Part shown: piece after piece, positions 35,194 to 47,475 of the stretch
Numbering within the stretch: position 1 is the first letter of the stretch
Layout of the letters: each line of letters opens with the position of its first letter
From: Actinernus sp. WN-2022
Lineage: Eukaryota > Cnidaria > Anthozoa > Actiniaria > Actinernidae
Assembly (NCBI GenBank): GCA_030867875.1
Contig: JAOWCC010001501.1
Span: 16,769,524 to 16,833,523 of the forward strand
Length of the DNA stretch: 64,000 nucleotides
Direction: 5' to 3'
Translations under genes and position numbers: made by a program
Notes under the pieces: model-generated
Seen by the model: only the letters and a program-made list of their open reading frames with translations
Databases searched by the model: none
What the model was told of the DNA's origin: nothing

Positions 35194-36850
35194 TCTGAGC
35201 TGCAAGTGAGGATATGTAGATCAGATAAAACATGGATGCAAATTCTGTAAATAATTTACTTCCTATTATTCCCTCGAGTCCCTGAATAATATACCACAGC
35301 AACATTTTGCGGTGACGGGTCCAGGCCCACAACATCCAATAATTATTATTATTACCACCAACGTATATATAATAATTATTACACACTTGATTTAAGTACT
35401 TACTTGAAGTACCTATGTAAGGGACTAAGCCCAGAACATCCAATGTAAAGTATATAAAGTAATATATATATAAACTGATGTGTAATACACATGGAATGAA
35501 CTAATATGCTTGAATATACATGTATATAACCTCGACTTGCCTGGCAGTTAATCATACGTAATTATCGTAAATTTAATTGTCACTGTTCATGAGCCAGAAC
35601 CACAATGAAACTGACTTTGTCCCTTGACAGTTATATAACCCTAATTATCATAATACTGGCTCCCAGGCCCTCTCCACTACCAATTCATACATTCATTGTC
35701 CGTTACAAGAGAAATCCATTTCTAAACCCACTGATGCTAGAATATTGGAAGAATAATCGACCAAAATATTATTTTTGATGCATGAGGGTTGTGTGTGGTT
35801 CCTTTGACCTGCAAGCATGGTTGTGAATTTATCGTAGTAAGTTTGTTTTCAATCCCAAAATTATACTTTTGCAGGCTGCCTAAAAATGAACAATAAATTT
35901 ATCTGGTTGTAAAACAAACCTGCTTAATACAATGTATGTAGCTTCTTCAGTATTCTGTTGTCTGTATTAGTTTGAAGACAGTGGAGAAAGTTTTAAGTAA
36001 AATTTAAGCGTTTTAGTTTGAACACTGACACCTGTTTGCCGATTTTTGCTACTGATCACCTTGCTATAAGTACATGTACCTGTATTAGAAAGGAAGACAC
36101 GGCAATCAGAAAGGCAACCAGAAGCCCTTGGAAATTCCATAATCTCTTAGTTAATTCACATACTGTACGATATACATACAAGTTGTTTAAGTGTTTTTCC
36201 CACTTCTGATGTGGCTTTCTTGGCAAGCTTTAAAGTTTAAGACCAAATTTGAAAACAAAAATTTGTTCGTCGAGGTTTTTCAGGAATAAACTACAACACT
36301 GTTGACAATATTTTAACTCAGTAGGAGAGCTACTAGGAACATTTAGTTTGACAAAATTCCTTTTGGGGTTATTAAGGTGTGGAGTTCTCATAAGTTACAA
36401 AAATGTTGCATAATAATTTTCCCATCTACATATACATGTAGGATAGGGTAAGGCACTGCCTTGCATTCCCCATGGCGATATAATTATGTTGCACGTTAAA
36501 CCTGAAACACCTCTGATCATGGTATTTTAATTCCCTTTCTAATACTACATGTAACTTGTAGAGTAGCAAAACTCAGTGAACAGGCATCATTGAACTCAAA
36601 TGCTTAAATCATGCTCAAAACGTTATCCTGTGTCACTCTTCAAACTAATAGACTACAGAATAATAAATAAGCTAGCTATACACATTCAGCAGATTCGTTT
36701 TACAGCGAGATGACTTTAATATTGTCCATTTTTCAGATGCAAAAGTGTAATTTTGTGATTAAAACAAACATACTTCGATAAATTCACAGCCATGCTCACA
36801 TGGCAAAGGACCACAGGTAGCCAAAATTGCATCAAAATATTGACTCAACC

Positions 36851-36992
36851 AATTGAAGGGCTGTGTGTAAAAAGGGCATAAGTGACTCCTGATCACATTC
36901 TAAATTCTCCTCCAAATTCTTTGTTTTCTAAGGGAGAATTTAGAATGTGATCAGGAGTCACTTTTGCCCTTGTTGCACACAGCCCTTCAATT
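36851..36992. mobile_element. Hairpin MITE, near-perfect arms
   Basis: Arms 36851-36914 and 36931-36992 are inverted almost without mismatch (aattgaagggctgtgtg at one end). The loop is about 16 bases. Confidence 0.88.
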
Positions 36993-37337
36993 ATTCTTCC
37001 AATATTCTGGCATCGGTTAGGGACTCCCTGTGTCTAAAACCCTTGCTAATTCTAAAACTCTGAAATTTAACAGTTTTCTGAAATTTTGATGGTCAAGAAT
37101 CATCAAAATTAGAGTTTGGCACTATTGTTTGCATTACAGACATGCACACCGTGCACAAAAACAAGTCCCATAAATTTATGGTGCAAGAGTCTGCATGCCT
37201 CAATACAGGAGTTTTACTGTGACCTTTCACCCTTGGATACAGGAGGTCAGTGATCAGTATATGAGACCTCCCTCATACAAACAGCAGTAGTAGCATAGTG
37301 TTTGTTGGATACTTAAGCAATAGACCACACATTTCAA

Positions 37338-37498
37338 TGTGTTTACTGGCAAAATAAAGCACACAGGATGTTGGTATTGGGAGAACACAAGAAATGCTTG
37401 AAAATCACAAGCCAAAGGCATGTGATTTTCAAGCATTTCAAGTGTTCTCCCAACATCTCAAGTGCTTTACAATGTACGTATTTCGCCAGTAAACACAA
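37338..37498. mobile_element. Hairpin MITE with 'tgtttactggc' ends
   Basis: The ends 'tgtgtttactggc' and 'gccagtaaacaca' are inverted. The inner words 'gaaatgcttgaaaatcaca' and 'tgtgattttcaagcatttc' form a near-perfect stem around a 6-10-base loop. Confidence 0.88.
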
Positions 37499-37974
37499 TA
37501 GTATCAGTGATATAAATATGTTGATGTTTTATTAATCACTGTCTGTATCAGAGATACAGACCTGATGTTTTATCAATCTGCCAGTTCTGTATCATCATGT
37601 GGTATCATTCACAGGATTGGCTAACACTCTTATGAATTATTAATCAGGTTTAGAATCAGTGATTGGCTTAAAACTGCAGAATACAATGCTACTGCAGTGC
37701 CACTTTAAAAGATCAGTCTTGAAAATAGTCCCTTCTTCCCACAACAACTTTCCAACATCAATACACCATATAAACACTTTGTTCCTTCTCACCGGGACAA
37801 CTCGGGGCAAATCGATCACACAGAGCATGTGCACTGTGATGCGATTCTTGGAATAAAAAATGTGTCGACTAGGTTAGCTTTCCATATAAACGCTTGGTAA
37901 AATTGTCCGTGCTAAAGGGGTAACCCTTCTACCCGGGATCATGTAACAAGGCCCTTAGATGAATTGTTTTTTTT

Positions 37975-38130
37975 GCTCTGATGATCGAAGGGCTAGCACT
38001 CGAAACATCAGCTGCTACTGATCGCTTCCAATGGTGGTTAGCATACCTTAATCAACTTTTAGTTGATCACCCGTGTTTATCACAGATAAACACTAGTTTT
38101 TACAGGAACTAGTCACCCATCGTTCTATGA
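37975..38130 (-). mobile_element. Terminal repeat fragment, Penelope-like style
   Basis: It matches in inverse the sequence at about 61755-61905: 'tcactagttt / aaactagt', then 'agttgattaaggtat'-type words and a 'gtttcgagcgct'-type motif. This motif style is typical of Penelope-like element ends as I recall them. No coding part is present. Confidence 0.5.
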
Positions 38131-38516
38131 ATGATTAATTGGGGGTAAGGTTTTTAGAAGGTTTGTATGAAAATTTGAGAAAATGAATTATTAATGAGCC
38201 TGGCGTTCTTTTCTGTAGTTGCACTCCCAGCGATTGATTATATTACACGAGTATCGTTCAAAATTATCCCAAACCTCACCACCTCACTATTTCCCAAGCT
38301 GAAATAAAACAATACAAATATAGTGGTTGATTAAAAAGCATTATGTTATACTTATTCCGTTATTGAAGTTACCCGTATATACATGTAATATATACATGTA
38401 GCATTATTAAATAAACAGTTGTGCCTGCTTGCGACTCCAATTCAAAAGCTACAATACATGTATTAAATTTGATGAAGCAATCACATCTTCTTACAATTTA
38501 TACAAACGAGACTTAC

Positions 38517-38640
38517 CTAAAAACTCCAAGTGAATCTTGAGTTTTACAGCTACAGATATATTGAAACGACCAAGAAACAGTGGAGTCAGGGCCGGTATCG
38601 TATACGATCATGTGGTCCTGGCCATGTGCTGCGTGGTTGT
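38517..38640 (-). other. Candidate 5' UTR exon of the AGPAT gene (5' limit unknown)
   Basis: A strong donor (TTAG then GTAAGT at 38516) on the correct strand lies 4.4 kb upstream of the acceptor at 34125. The upstream sequence is richer in CG dinucleotides than the introns. The exon contains ATGs, so these would be upstream starts if it is transcribed. The start of transcription cannot be read from the sequence. Confidence 0.45.
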
Positions 38641-38889
38641 AAACATTGATTGCGGAATAATTCAATAAACCGCCAAACACAGGAGAAAATAATCAGAGAT
38701 TTTCGTCTCTCCCAATCCCATAGCCGAGGAAGCTGGCTATCGGTTGTGTCGTTCAAGGTCACGGGTGGTGCGATTTTAATGAAGAACACCGCTGATCGCA
38801 TGGGAGAGGTAATTTCTGTACGATGTCTATCATAAATTTGAAAGAAGCCGCCTAATTATCTTTTGTTTCAATTGCGTTCGGAGCATGAA

Positions 38890-41800
38890 AAGTTCGACGT
38901 TTGAATCTGGCCTTAGTGTCGGTCCCTTCCCTCGACACTAAGCTATAAGAAAGGATGCAAAGGAGGGTAATGTCTCAAAACAAACATACGTTCAAGAACA
39001 AATTTAGTTTGCGCTTCATTACTCGGGCTGCCAGAGTGTTGGCAGGCTTTTGTTCGGTGCAACAAACTTTCTGCGCATGCGTTAAATTATGCATTAATTG
39101 ACCTCGTGGCGCTAATAGATTTCGCCATCGGACGGTATTCTTATTTGAGGTACGTTTCGTTTTATGCCACATTTCATTTTACTCTCGGTCATAATACATA
39201 CCAGTGCAAACACCGTGATCTGTAGGCCAACACTAAAATAATTTTGACCGTGTTTTTGGTTGGTTTACCGATCTCGTATCGAGACCTCTGTACGTTATAC
39301 TATACAGGTATACTGAATAGCTGATTTATAGCGAAATATAGCGATTTACTAGCAAATATATATATACTGTGGTTGAGCAGTTATGGGTTTCTCTCCTCTA
39401 TCGAAGTCTGCAGACATCTGAACTCCTGAACTGTGAGAGCCGACAATGTCGCTCGCCAACACGAAGCCAGAAGTACCCCGGAGAAATAAATACTCAGCAC
39501 AGAATAATTTATGATGAGCGAAGCAATATTCAACTCTCAAGGTAAACAAGAATCCTCTCACGGCCGAGGTTTTGGTTCGAGAAATTAAAGGCTTCCAACA
39601 GTTCCCTTTATAGTTCTGTAATATAATGAGCAGACTGCAGTTTTGGGAAGGAGGGTAAAAGCTTTTAAATAGAGATAACCAACAGGCATTTCAGTTAATA
39701 ACGCGATCAGCGAGCTGCGATAAAGAGCCGCAGGATAGAAAGAACAGTAGAGAAATATAGTGATAGCTCCATCATAGGTGGACAGGATACAACTTATAAT
39801 ATGGGACAAATATAAACATACATTTGAGATACTCATCTATTAGTACTCTGAACCTGCAGAACAGACTAAATTATAAGCGTGCGTTACATGAATAAGTAGA
39901 GGTCAACTTCTTTAATTTACATACACGAGAAAAACAAAAATATTAAATATTAAATATTATATATACCAGGGGAGCAGAGAATGAATGTCACCGCGCTACC
40001 GGCCACTCCTAAAGACTTCTAAATTCAGCTTATAATTCTTCCCCTCGGTTATTACTCGGGCTGCCTGTGGCAGCACCGAGTCTTAAAATGCAAGTCGTTA
40101 TTATTATTATTATTACTCGGGCTGCCTGTGGCAGCGCCGAGTCTTAAAATGCAAGTCGTTATTATTTTTTATTTTTTTATTTCATGTCAGACGGCTTCTG
40201 CGCATGCGTTAAAGGTCAAATTCCAACCAATCAGATTGCACTGTGCTGGTCACGCAAACAAAGGTTAGATTTCCTCAGGCGCGCTCAGATAAGAAAGCTC
40301 AAAGCTCTCAGACGAGGCGAGACAAGGAGATATCAATTTCAAATAGTCATTGTCAGAAATCTATTCCATCGTCGGTGGGCAATTATGCAATACAACCTAA
40401 ATTTGGGTCAGGTCCATGTTTTACGACAGAATAACCAGAGTCTTTCTACTGGATTCGGAGAGCTCGAGACATTATACAAGTCTGCTAATATGGGGAAAAC
40501 TGAAACAAAAAATGAACTTTGACGGCAGAAACCCTCATATTTGAGCCAAGCGGAATATTTACATGATCCGCTAAGATTTTTACAAATCTAATTAGTTAAG
40601 CAGATGTACGCAGTGTATGCCAACTGAAATGCTGTGCTCGTTTTGTGGTTACGGCTCAGTGGGGAAACTACACGAACAAGAAGCATGAACTGCCAGCAAA
40701 GAGAGAGGAATTGATCGGAGACGTTAAATTAATTTCATCTTCAAATTATCTCATGTGGCCCGAGTGAAAGGCCAGATGGGCTCTTTTCTACTTTCAACAC
40801 ACAGTCGCTAAACTGTACGAAATCTCCAAGAATAAATCCCTAATGTCCAAACTAACGGGAAAAACTGAAAGAGGAAATCCTTGTGAGAAATCGACGTACA
40901 TATGAAGCTATATAAGTTATCATCGACTATATGGGAGTCAAACATCGAGCTGCTATGAAACCGCTTGTGACAGTTTGTTTACGCACTTTCATGACAAACG
41001 AACGTTTCTACTTTCGACACAACGGTCGCTAAACTGTACGAAATCTCCAAGGATATATCCCTAATGTCCAAACTAAAGGGAAAAACTGAAAGAGGAAATC
41101 ATTGTGACCAATCGACATAAATATGAAGCTCCAGAAGTAATTATTGAATACATGAGAACCCATAGAGAAAACCGATAATAATGAACACGGTATTAGTTTC
41201 ACCGACATTTGTGGCATAACTGAACTCGCACTACAGCATAGCTTGAAATACTGTACGAAAACTCAAGAAATCTTCCATAGAATGTTCTATTGTTTTTACA
41301 GCTGAGAACTGTATTATTAAACATAAGAAATAAAACAATGGTGCCATTTGAAGATTTATATCATGTCAAAAGTGCAAACGAAGAAATATATATCTACGGA
41401 CGCGAGCAGCTCGATCGTTTCACTTTGGTCAAACTCGGACTGTTTACGACTGGAACCTGCAGTTTTATCGGACCTGCAGACTAAATTGTAAACGTGTGGC
41501 CGTGTTCAGGCTAGTAAATCTAGCTAGCTAACCACAGGAGGTAGCGAGCTTCTTTAGTCTGAACAGTTTTTCTGCTCTGGTGATTAGCTAGCTAGTGGTC
41601 GGTGGAATACTTTGAAGTTCCAAGCTACCTAGCGGGTAGCTTGAATAGAATCTAGCGCGCTAAAAGCCCATCGATGACAGATTTTAGTTATTTTAAGGTT
41701 TTGAAATGTACACAAATGTCAAGTCAGTGTTATCATCCGATCTAGCCGACTTCTAGCTCTCGCTACGACCACGTTCACTACTCGCTCCAAGGTAATTTCT

Positions 41801-43787
41801 CTTACCACGACAACTACCGGGTGTATTGTACGTCAATTGAGCCATCATGGATAACGAGGATCGCCAAACACCAGTCAGTAGCAGTTTTTCGCACAGTTTT
41901 AATATTTTGGTTGAAATTTCAATTGAGCACTTTGGCGGTCAATTATTTGCGATTACGAAACACTTGCGCCAAGGGCAGTTATATTTCTATCTTTTAGAGG
42001 TCTTTAGAGATAGAAACAAACCAGAAGAGGAAAAACAAAAAGTAAAACCTACTAAGTTACTAGGTCTGAACAGTACTAATTTATTAACTAGCTGCGAGTT
42101 GCTGACAGATATCTCAAGACTCTAGCTAGCTGCACGATAGTAGTCTGAACATACATACACACATGAATAAGTAGTGTTTTCAATAAAAGATCAACTACTT
42201 TAATTTACATACGAGAAAACAAAAATATTAAATTACATACATGTATATATATACTAGGGGAGCAGAGAATGAAAGTCACCGCGCTACCGGCCACTCCTAA
42301 AGACTGCTAATAATTCTTCCCTTTGGTTATTACTAAGAGGATTTCAAATGAAAGTGTATTTCATCTTCAATCTCATGTGGCCCGAGTGAAAGCCCAGATG
42401 GGCTCTTGTTATTTTTATTTCATGTCAGACGGCTTCTGCGCATGCGTTAAAGGTCAAATTCAAACCAATCAGATCGCACTGTGCTGGTCACGTAACACTC
42501 GCCAGGTTAATTTATTTACATAATTTAATACAGTAAATCAAAATGGTGGATCCGCGAGCAAATCTCCTTCAAATTTGGAGTCCCATCTCTCAAATGTAAG
42601 CAGTTTAATGTTTTATTTAACTTCACTCGTGCGAAAGCCTTCCAACAGGCTCAGGATATTGCAACTGGCGCTCTTGTCGGAGCCGAAGGACCGCGTTTTT
42701 TACCCAGATGGCCTGTGATTTTATATAGATGTACGACACGACGCCGGACCTGAAGGACTCAAAGATCCACACATATCGAATTGGAATTTAGCGTTTTCCT
42801 TTCTGCTGAAACCAAGGCTTCTTCGATAGAAAGGGCAATATGTTGTGTTTTTCTAGGAGGACAAAATATTTCTCGTTTAAGCTTCTCTTTCGCCACGGCT
42901 TTGTTATTGGAATCTCTGTGGATTGGTATACTCAAATATACTGCACAATACCATACAACTGAATAAGAAGTCTTTAACAAAGCCGAACTCAAACTCAAGA
43001 GCAAAGCTGAGAGTGAAAGTCAAACTGAACAGTGTCTTGTCAGGTCATGAATTAAGGTACGGTGAGGTTGAAATCATTGCGTGTTTATATAGATATGCAT
43101 TTCTTTGTCGATTTGTTGACCTCGTGGCGCTGATAGATTTTGCCATCGGACGGTATTCTTGTTTGAGGTACATTTCGTATGTTTTATGCCTCTCGGTCAT
43201 AATACATACCAGCTCAAACACCGTGATCTGTAGGCCAACATGCACTAAAATAATTTTGAGCGTGTTTTTGGCTGTCAGAAATACCCCGGAGAACAGAATA
43301 ATTTATGATGAGCGAAGCAATATCAACTTAAACAAGAATCCTCTCACGGCCGAGGTTTTGGTTCGAGAAATTAAAGGCTTCCAACAGTTCCCTTTATAGT
43401 TCTGTAATATAATGAGCAGATCAGTTTTGGGAATGAGGGTATATAACCAACAGGCATTTCAGTTAATAAATACCTGATATGGACGCGAGCTGCGATAAAG
43501 AGCCGCAGGGTAGAATGAACAGTAGAGAAATATATCATTTGATAGCTCCATCATAGGTGGACAGGAATACGACTTATAATATGGAACAAATATAAACATA
43601 TATTTGAGACACTCATGTAAGCGTGCGGTACATGAATAAGTAGAGGTCAACTTCTTTAATTTGCATACACGAGAAATATATATACTAGGGGAGCAGAGAA
43701 TGCATGTCACCGCGCTACCGGCCACTCCTAAAGACTGCTAAATTTAGCTAATAATTCTTCCCTTCGGTTATTACTAAAAGGATCTCA
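38890..43787. repeat. Mosaic of duplicated repeat blocks
   Basis: Several blocks recur in this stretch. 39097-39260 matches 43117-43275 and 39470-40090 matches 43277-43775, with a partial copy at 42150-42320. 40190-40260 matches 42418-42493. The block with 'ggcccgagtgaaag' occurs at 40741-40795 and 42353-42415 and flanks the LINE at 43855-45090. A 70-base unit with 'actcgggctgcctgtggcag' is tandem at 40047 and 40117. The part from about 40795 to 41480 is inverted relative to 47720-48520, so it shares the interior of the TTAA element there. No host gene is supported. Confidence 0.7.
41847..42125 (+). other. Open frame of 92 codons, unrecognised
   Basis: It starts in a reasonable context (tcatcatgg) and lies between words 'gtgttcaggctagtaaatct' and 'atagtagtctgaacata', which look like diverged inverted ends of a small element (about 41500-42150). 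The product is acidic near the N-terminus, with a Glu/Lys-rich stretch near residue 58. I do not recognise it. It may be a chance frame. Confidence 0.25.
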
Positions 43788-43854
43788 AATGAAAGTGTAT
43801 TTCATCTTCAATCTTATGTGGCCCGAAGTGAAAGCCCAGATGGGCTCTTGTTAC

Positions 43855-45048
43855 TTTATAATCAAGTAATTGATCACTTAGACATGAAGCAATTTTCTCT
43901 AGCTGGTAAATCTACAACACATGGTTTAGTTTATCTGGTACATTGCATTCTCGAAACATTAGATAAAGGGGATTACTATACTAGAATATTTTTTGCAGAC
44001 TTCAGTAAGGGCTTCGATCTTGTAGATCATAATGTCATCATTAGGGAATTGCGCTTACTTGGGGTTAGTGAGGTCCTTGTGAGGTGGATTGGCTCATTTC
44101 TTACTAACAGGTCGCAACGGGTAAAAATCGGCGACACTGTTTCCTTGGCTGTCTCCCCGAAAGGGGGTATCCCTCAAAGGACCAAGCTAGCCCCCCTGCT
44201 GTTCTGTGTACTAGTCAATAGACTAGTTAAAGATTGGCACACAAGGGTTAAATATGTGGACGACCTCTCAATTGTAGAATTCATCCCTCGGTGCTCTGTA
44301 AGTTATCTACCCTGTATAGTTAATAGTATCAGTCAATTTGCATCTGCAAATGGTATGCGACTTAATGTAAAGAAGTGCAAGGAGTTAGTAGTTGACTTTC
44401 TTCATTATAAGCCTACAGAGTTATCCCCTTTGCTCCTTGCTGGCACTGTCATTGAGCGAGTGGAGTCGTACAAGATGCTAGGGGTATACATATCTAGTAA
44501 CCTAACTTGGAATGTCCACTGTGAATATATTTTCAAAAGGGCATCCAAACGTTTGTATGCCCTTAGGTTGCTTAGAAGGTCAGGGCTGCCTGCTGAAGAT
44601 CTTATTCAAGTATATTGTAGTATTATAAGATCTGTACTTGAATATGCTGCCCCAGTGTGGGCCAATTTACCAGAATATTTATCTAACTTAATTGAGTCAG
44701 TCCCGGCAGAAGAAAGCATTAAGAATAATATATCCTGATACATCATATGACATTTCTCTAAGCCAGTCGGGACTTCCAACACTCACGGACAGACGCATCG
44801 TATTATGTACAAAGTTTATTCCTAAGTTACGAACATGCAATTCAACTTGTAACTTAATACCCATGAGCCAGGATATCGCACATGGCTACAACCTGCGGTC
44901 TGGTAGCTCCAGACAACAGGGCCGGGTGTCGCAGGGAAAACAGACAGGCTGCACAACTTTATCACCTATAAATATCAATATGTGTAATTTATGTATAATT
45001 ATTATTAATTATTATTGTATGCTTAATTTTGAGCTGACACCCATGTAA
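43855..45048 (+). pseudogene. Reverse transcriptase of the LINE at 43855-45090
   Basis: An open frame to 44738 has D-F-S-K-G-F-D, G-I-P-Q, the catalytic K-Y-V-D-D box, 'L-N-V-K-K-C-K', 'L-G-V-Y-I-S-S-N-L-T-W' and 'R-S-V-L-E-Y-A-A-P-V-W'. After a frameshift near 44700 the reading continues as 'Q-K-K-A-L-R-I-I-Y-P' to about 44940. Some palm residues depart from consensus (G-I-P-Q-R-T for G-x-P-Q-G-x). It is 5'-truncated and not autonomous. Confidence 0.85.
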
Positions 45049-45090
45049 TTTAGCATTTGCTACAATTTGGGTTAAATAAACGTATATATA
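43855..45090 (+). mobile_element. 5'-truncated LINE with an unusually long flanking direct repeat
   Basis: The element starts inside the reverse transcriptase and ends with 'gttaaataaacgtatatata'. It is flanked by a 66-67-base direct repeat (43788-43854 and 45091-45156) with one indel and one substitution. If the repeat is a target-site duplication it is much longer than usual. Confidence 0.8.
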
Positions 45091-45219
45091 AATGAAAGTG
45101 TATTTCATCTTCAATCTCATGTGGCCCGAGTGAAAGCCCAGATGGGCTCTTGTTACAAGTGAAGGTATTAAAATTAGCTCTTTTCCTGAACTGAAAATTA
45201 TCAGTTTCAATAATATTAT

Positions 45220-45418
45220 CATATTCTTCATGTCTATTTCGTAACTTAATTAATTGCAGATTTTACATCTTATATTACATCTTATATTTTGTAAAATAAT
45301 AAGTTTGTAAAATCGAACTCTCATTCTCTCTTTTTTTCTATTGTTAAATTCGTATTATTATTGCACTACATGTAACTCCTACATCTAGAGTGAAATAAAT
45401 GTTGTTGTTGTTGTTATT
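45220..45418 (+). mobile_element. LINE 3' tail ending in (gtt)n
   Basis: Non-coding sequence ends with 'gtgaaataaatgttgttgtt', the same end form as other LINE tails (542-560; inverted at 58884). From 45419 to 45900 I see no supported feature. Confidence 0.5.
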
Positions 45419-45901
45419 GGCAAACTATTTTTTAGCACGGACGTACCCGCGCGTGGGCTTCCTTTTTTCTACATAGCTGCCATTTTTGTTATAAGTATTG
45501 TTATTATTACAATTTAAATACTATAATTATTAGTTATTTCTTGCACATTATTTCTATATAGTCTTAGCTCTGTCTGGGTGTTTTTCTCAACTTATATTTG
45601 CTTCTTTCGCATGTGTGATTAATTGTTATAATTACCTTATATTTAACTTAATAAATTATCCAGGGTACCTGACTCGATTAGTTTTGTACAAAGCTATTTC
45701 AGGTATCCTGATTACCCTCCCTAATTTAATTAGATGTTTATCTTAATTCATTGTAAATAGTCCAGTCAATTTATGATTTGACCTGCCACTAATTACAACA
45801 GAAGCTTTATTTCCAAAATACAGTCCCGAAGGCTGCCTAGATTAACATACTAAAAGTCTTCCTCGATCAAAGTACGGGAACGTCTACAAAATCGACTTAG
45901 T

Positions 45902-46083
45902 TTAAAGTGCCCCTACGATCAAATTTTGACATATCGATTTTTTCTCATATTCGTAAAGTAGAGTGGCTATATTATTACCAGTTCAAACCGTTTTTCGATA
46001 CGACGACAGGAAGTCTTATTTTTTGGACTCCGAATCTTGAATTTTACGTCCGCCATTACGCGAACCCGTTCCTGTGGGCGAGG
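45902..46083. mobile_element. Left part of a TTAAAGTGCCCC MITE, interrupted
   Basis: It resembles the right half of 28743-29270 in inverse. The element is interrupted at 46084 by the 8-bp-duplication transposon. Confidence 0.65.
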
Positions 46084-46204
46084 TAGGCCTAGATACATTA
46101 ATCCGGATTTTTAGAGGAGAAAAAGATTTTTAGAAAACCAAAGATTTTTAGAAAATGTTAGGATTTTTAGAATTTTTTTGAGGTATTAAGCTAAAATTCG
46201 GCTC

Positions 46205-46614
46205 TACCTCGGTGTAAGAACCTCACAGACTACGTCACAAAACTCCCTTTGTTAACCTTGAATAATTTGGGACTTAGAATATTTCCCGAGCACCCGAAGC
46301 GGCACTTATAAATTTTACAAGGAATTGGGCAGCCTCTACTTGAAAAAAAAAATTCACTGCGCTCAGCGTAGGAATGGAACCCAGGAAGATAATATTTATA
46401 GAACGACTGACCCAACCCTATCCTAACCCTAACCGCTAGACCACGAGTGAATTCGCTTGGTGGCAATCGTTTTTTTCACGTATTTATATCAACTAATGAT
46501 GAGTAGCTGCATAAATTATAGTATTATAGTATTCAATACACTATAATTGTAATACGACTACTCACCGAGCGCGCGAGGGCATGGTCTCTAGGGAATGGTT
46601 CTTACACCGAGGTA
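46205..46614. mobile_element. Nested element with 'tacctcggtgtaagaacc' ends
   Basis: The left end at 46205 and right end at 46597-46614 are exact inverted copies. The interior includes a tRNA-like segment on the minus strand. Confidence 0.8.
46371..46443 (-). mobile_element. tRNA-like head, SINE-derived
   Basis: On the minus strand there is an A box (tggtctagcgg, 46433-46443) and a near-perfect B box (ggttccattcc, 46371-46381). They are 51 bases apart because a 'ttagggttaggat' word follows the A box. It is probably a Glu-type tRNA-derived SINE head. The cloverleaf is not intact. Confidence 0.5.
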
Positions 46615-47475
46615 AACCCTAAAATTCCGAGGAAATACTGCCACTTTTCAACTTAATTGATCGCCAGTGCCAATCTCACAAGTCACAAACCCCGTTTGCA
46701 CTATTGAGTCACTTTCCTACAAATATTACCGGTCAGCGGTTAATCCCATATTCCCAGAATGCTTTGCTGCTTCACTGCAAGGCCTGGATACATTGCTAGC
46801 TCAAAATGGCCGAAGCAATCGCCATTGCTAATGATCCAGACAGCTTTTGGGACGGTGAACCAATTTACAGTGGTAACATCAATATTATTTGCTTGATACA
46901 TATTTGTTTGAGTTTTCTCTGGCGAGCTATTTACAGATTTGTCCTTCCATAAGCCACACGAAACGTCACACAGGGTACGGTAGTATAGTACGGAGGCATT
47001 GGATTGGACACAAGTTAAGTTAGGTGTCACACTGTCACATCAGTAACCAGTTATTATCAGAAGTTAGTTTGTAAAAAATGTAACGAAGCTTGTCACTTAC
47101 ACGTGAATGCGAGAATCGTGTAACGGTAATCGGGTAATGTTATTTCTTTCGATGACAAAATTAATGATAAATTGTGCATTTATACAAATAGAATAAAGAA
47201 ACACAATATATATAACAAATTGTTTAATTTTTAAGGATAAATCGTGATTTTTAGACATTTATAGAGAATATCTTGAAAAAAATTTAGACCATTTTTCGGG
47301 ATTAATCGAGATTTTTAGGGGAAAAAATCGGGATTTTTTAGAGAAAAATTCGGGATTTTTAGACATTTTTGGGGGAATATCCGGAAAGATTTTTAGACCA
47401 TTTTTCGGGATTAATGTATCTAGGCCTAGGGCGAGGAATGCCTGGTCATTTTTTAGTGTACGTGACGTCATACAA

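Larger units (their letters stand above)
30044..38462. repeat. Cluster of 18 TACATGTA palindromes
   Basis: Exact copies begin at 30044, 30115, 31373, 31620, 32087, 32566, 32965, 33071, 33123, 33165, 33758, 35517, 36071, 36433, 36546, 38380, 38393 and 38455. All lie in the upstream introns of the AGPAT gene. I found only a few in the rest of the window (for example near 697, 16718, 42236, 45366 and 51164). Confidence 0.85.
46084..47428. mobile_element. DNA transposon with exact 8-bp target duplication (hAT-like)
   Basis: The terminal inverted repeat is TAGGCCTAGATACATTAATC at the left and its reverse complement at the right. GGGCGAGG flanks both ends (46076-46083 and 47429-47436). Near each end lie repeats of a 'gatttttagaa'-type word. 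No transposase is visible. An 8-bp duplication fits hAT, P or Merlin. A second element (46205-46614) is nested inside. Confidence 0.85.

Noticed and set aside
46400..46440. Interstitial telomere (ccctaa)n
   Set aside because: Only about two imperfect units, inside a tRNA-like segment.
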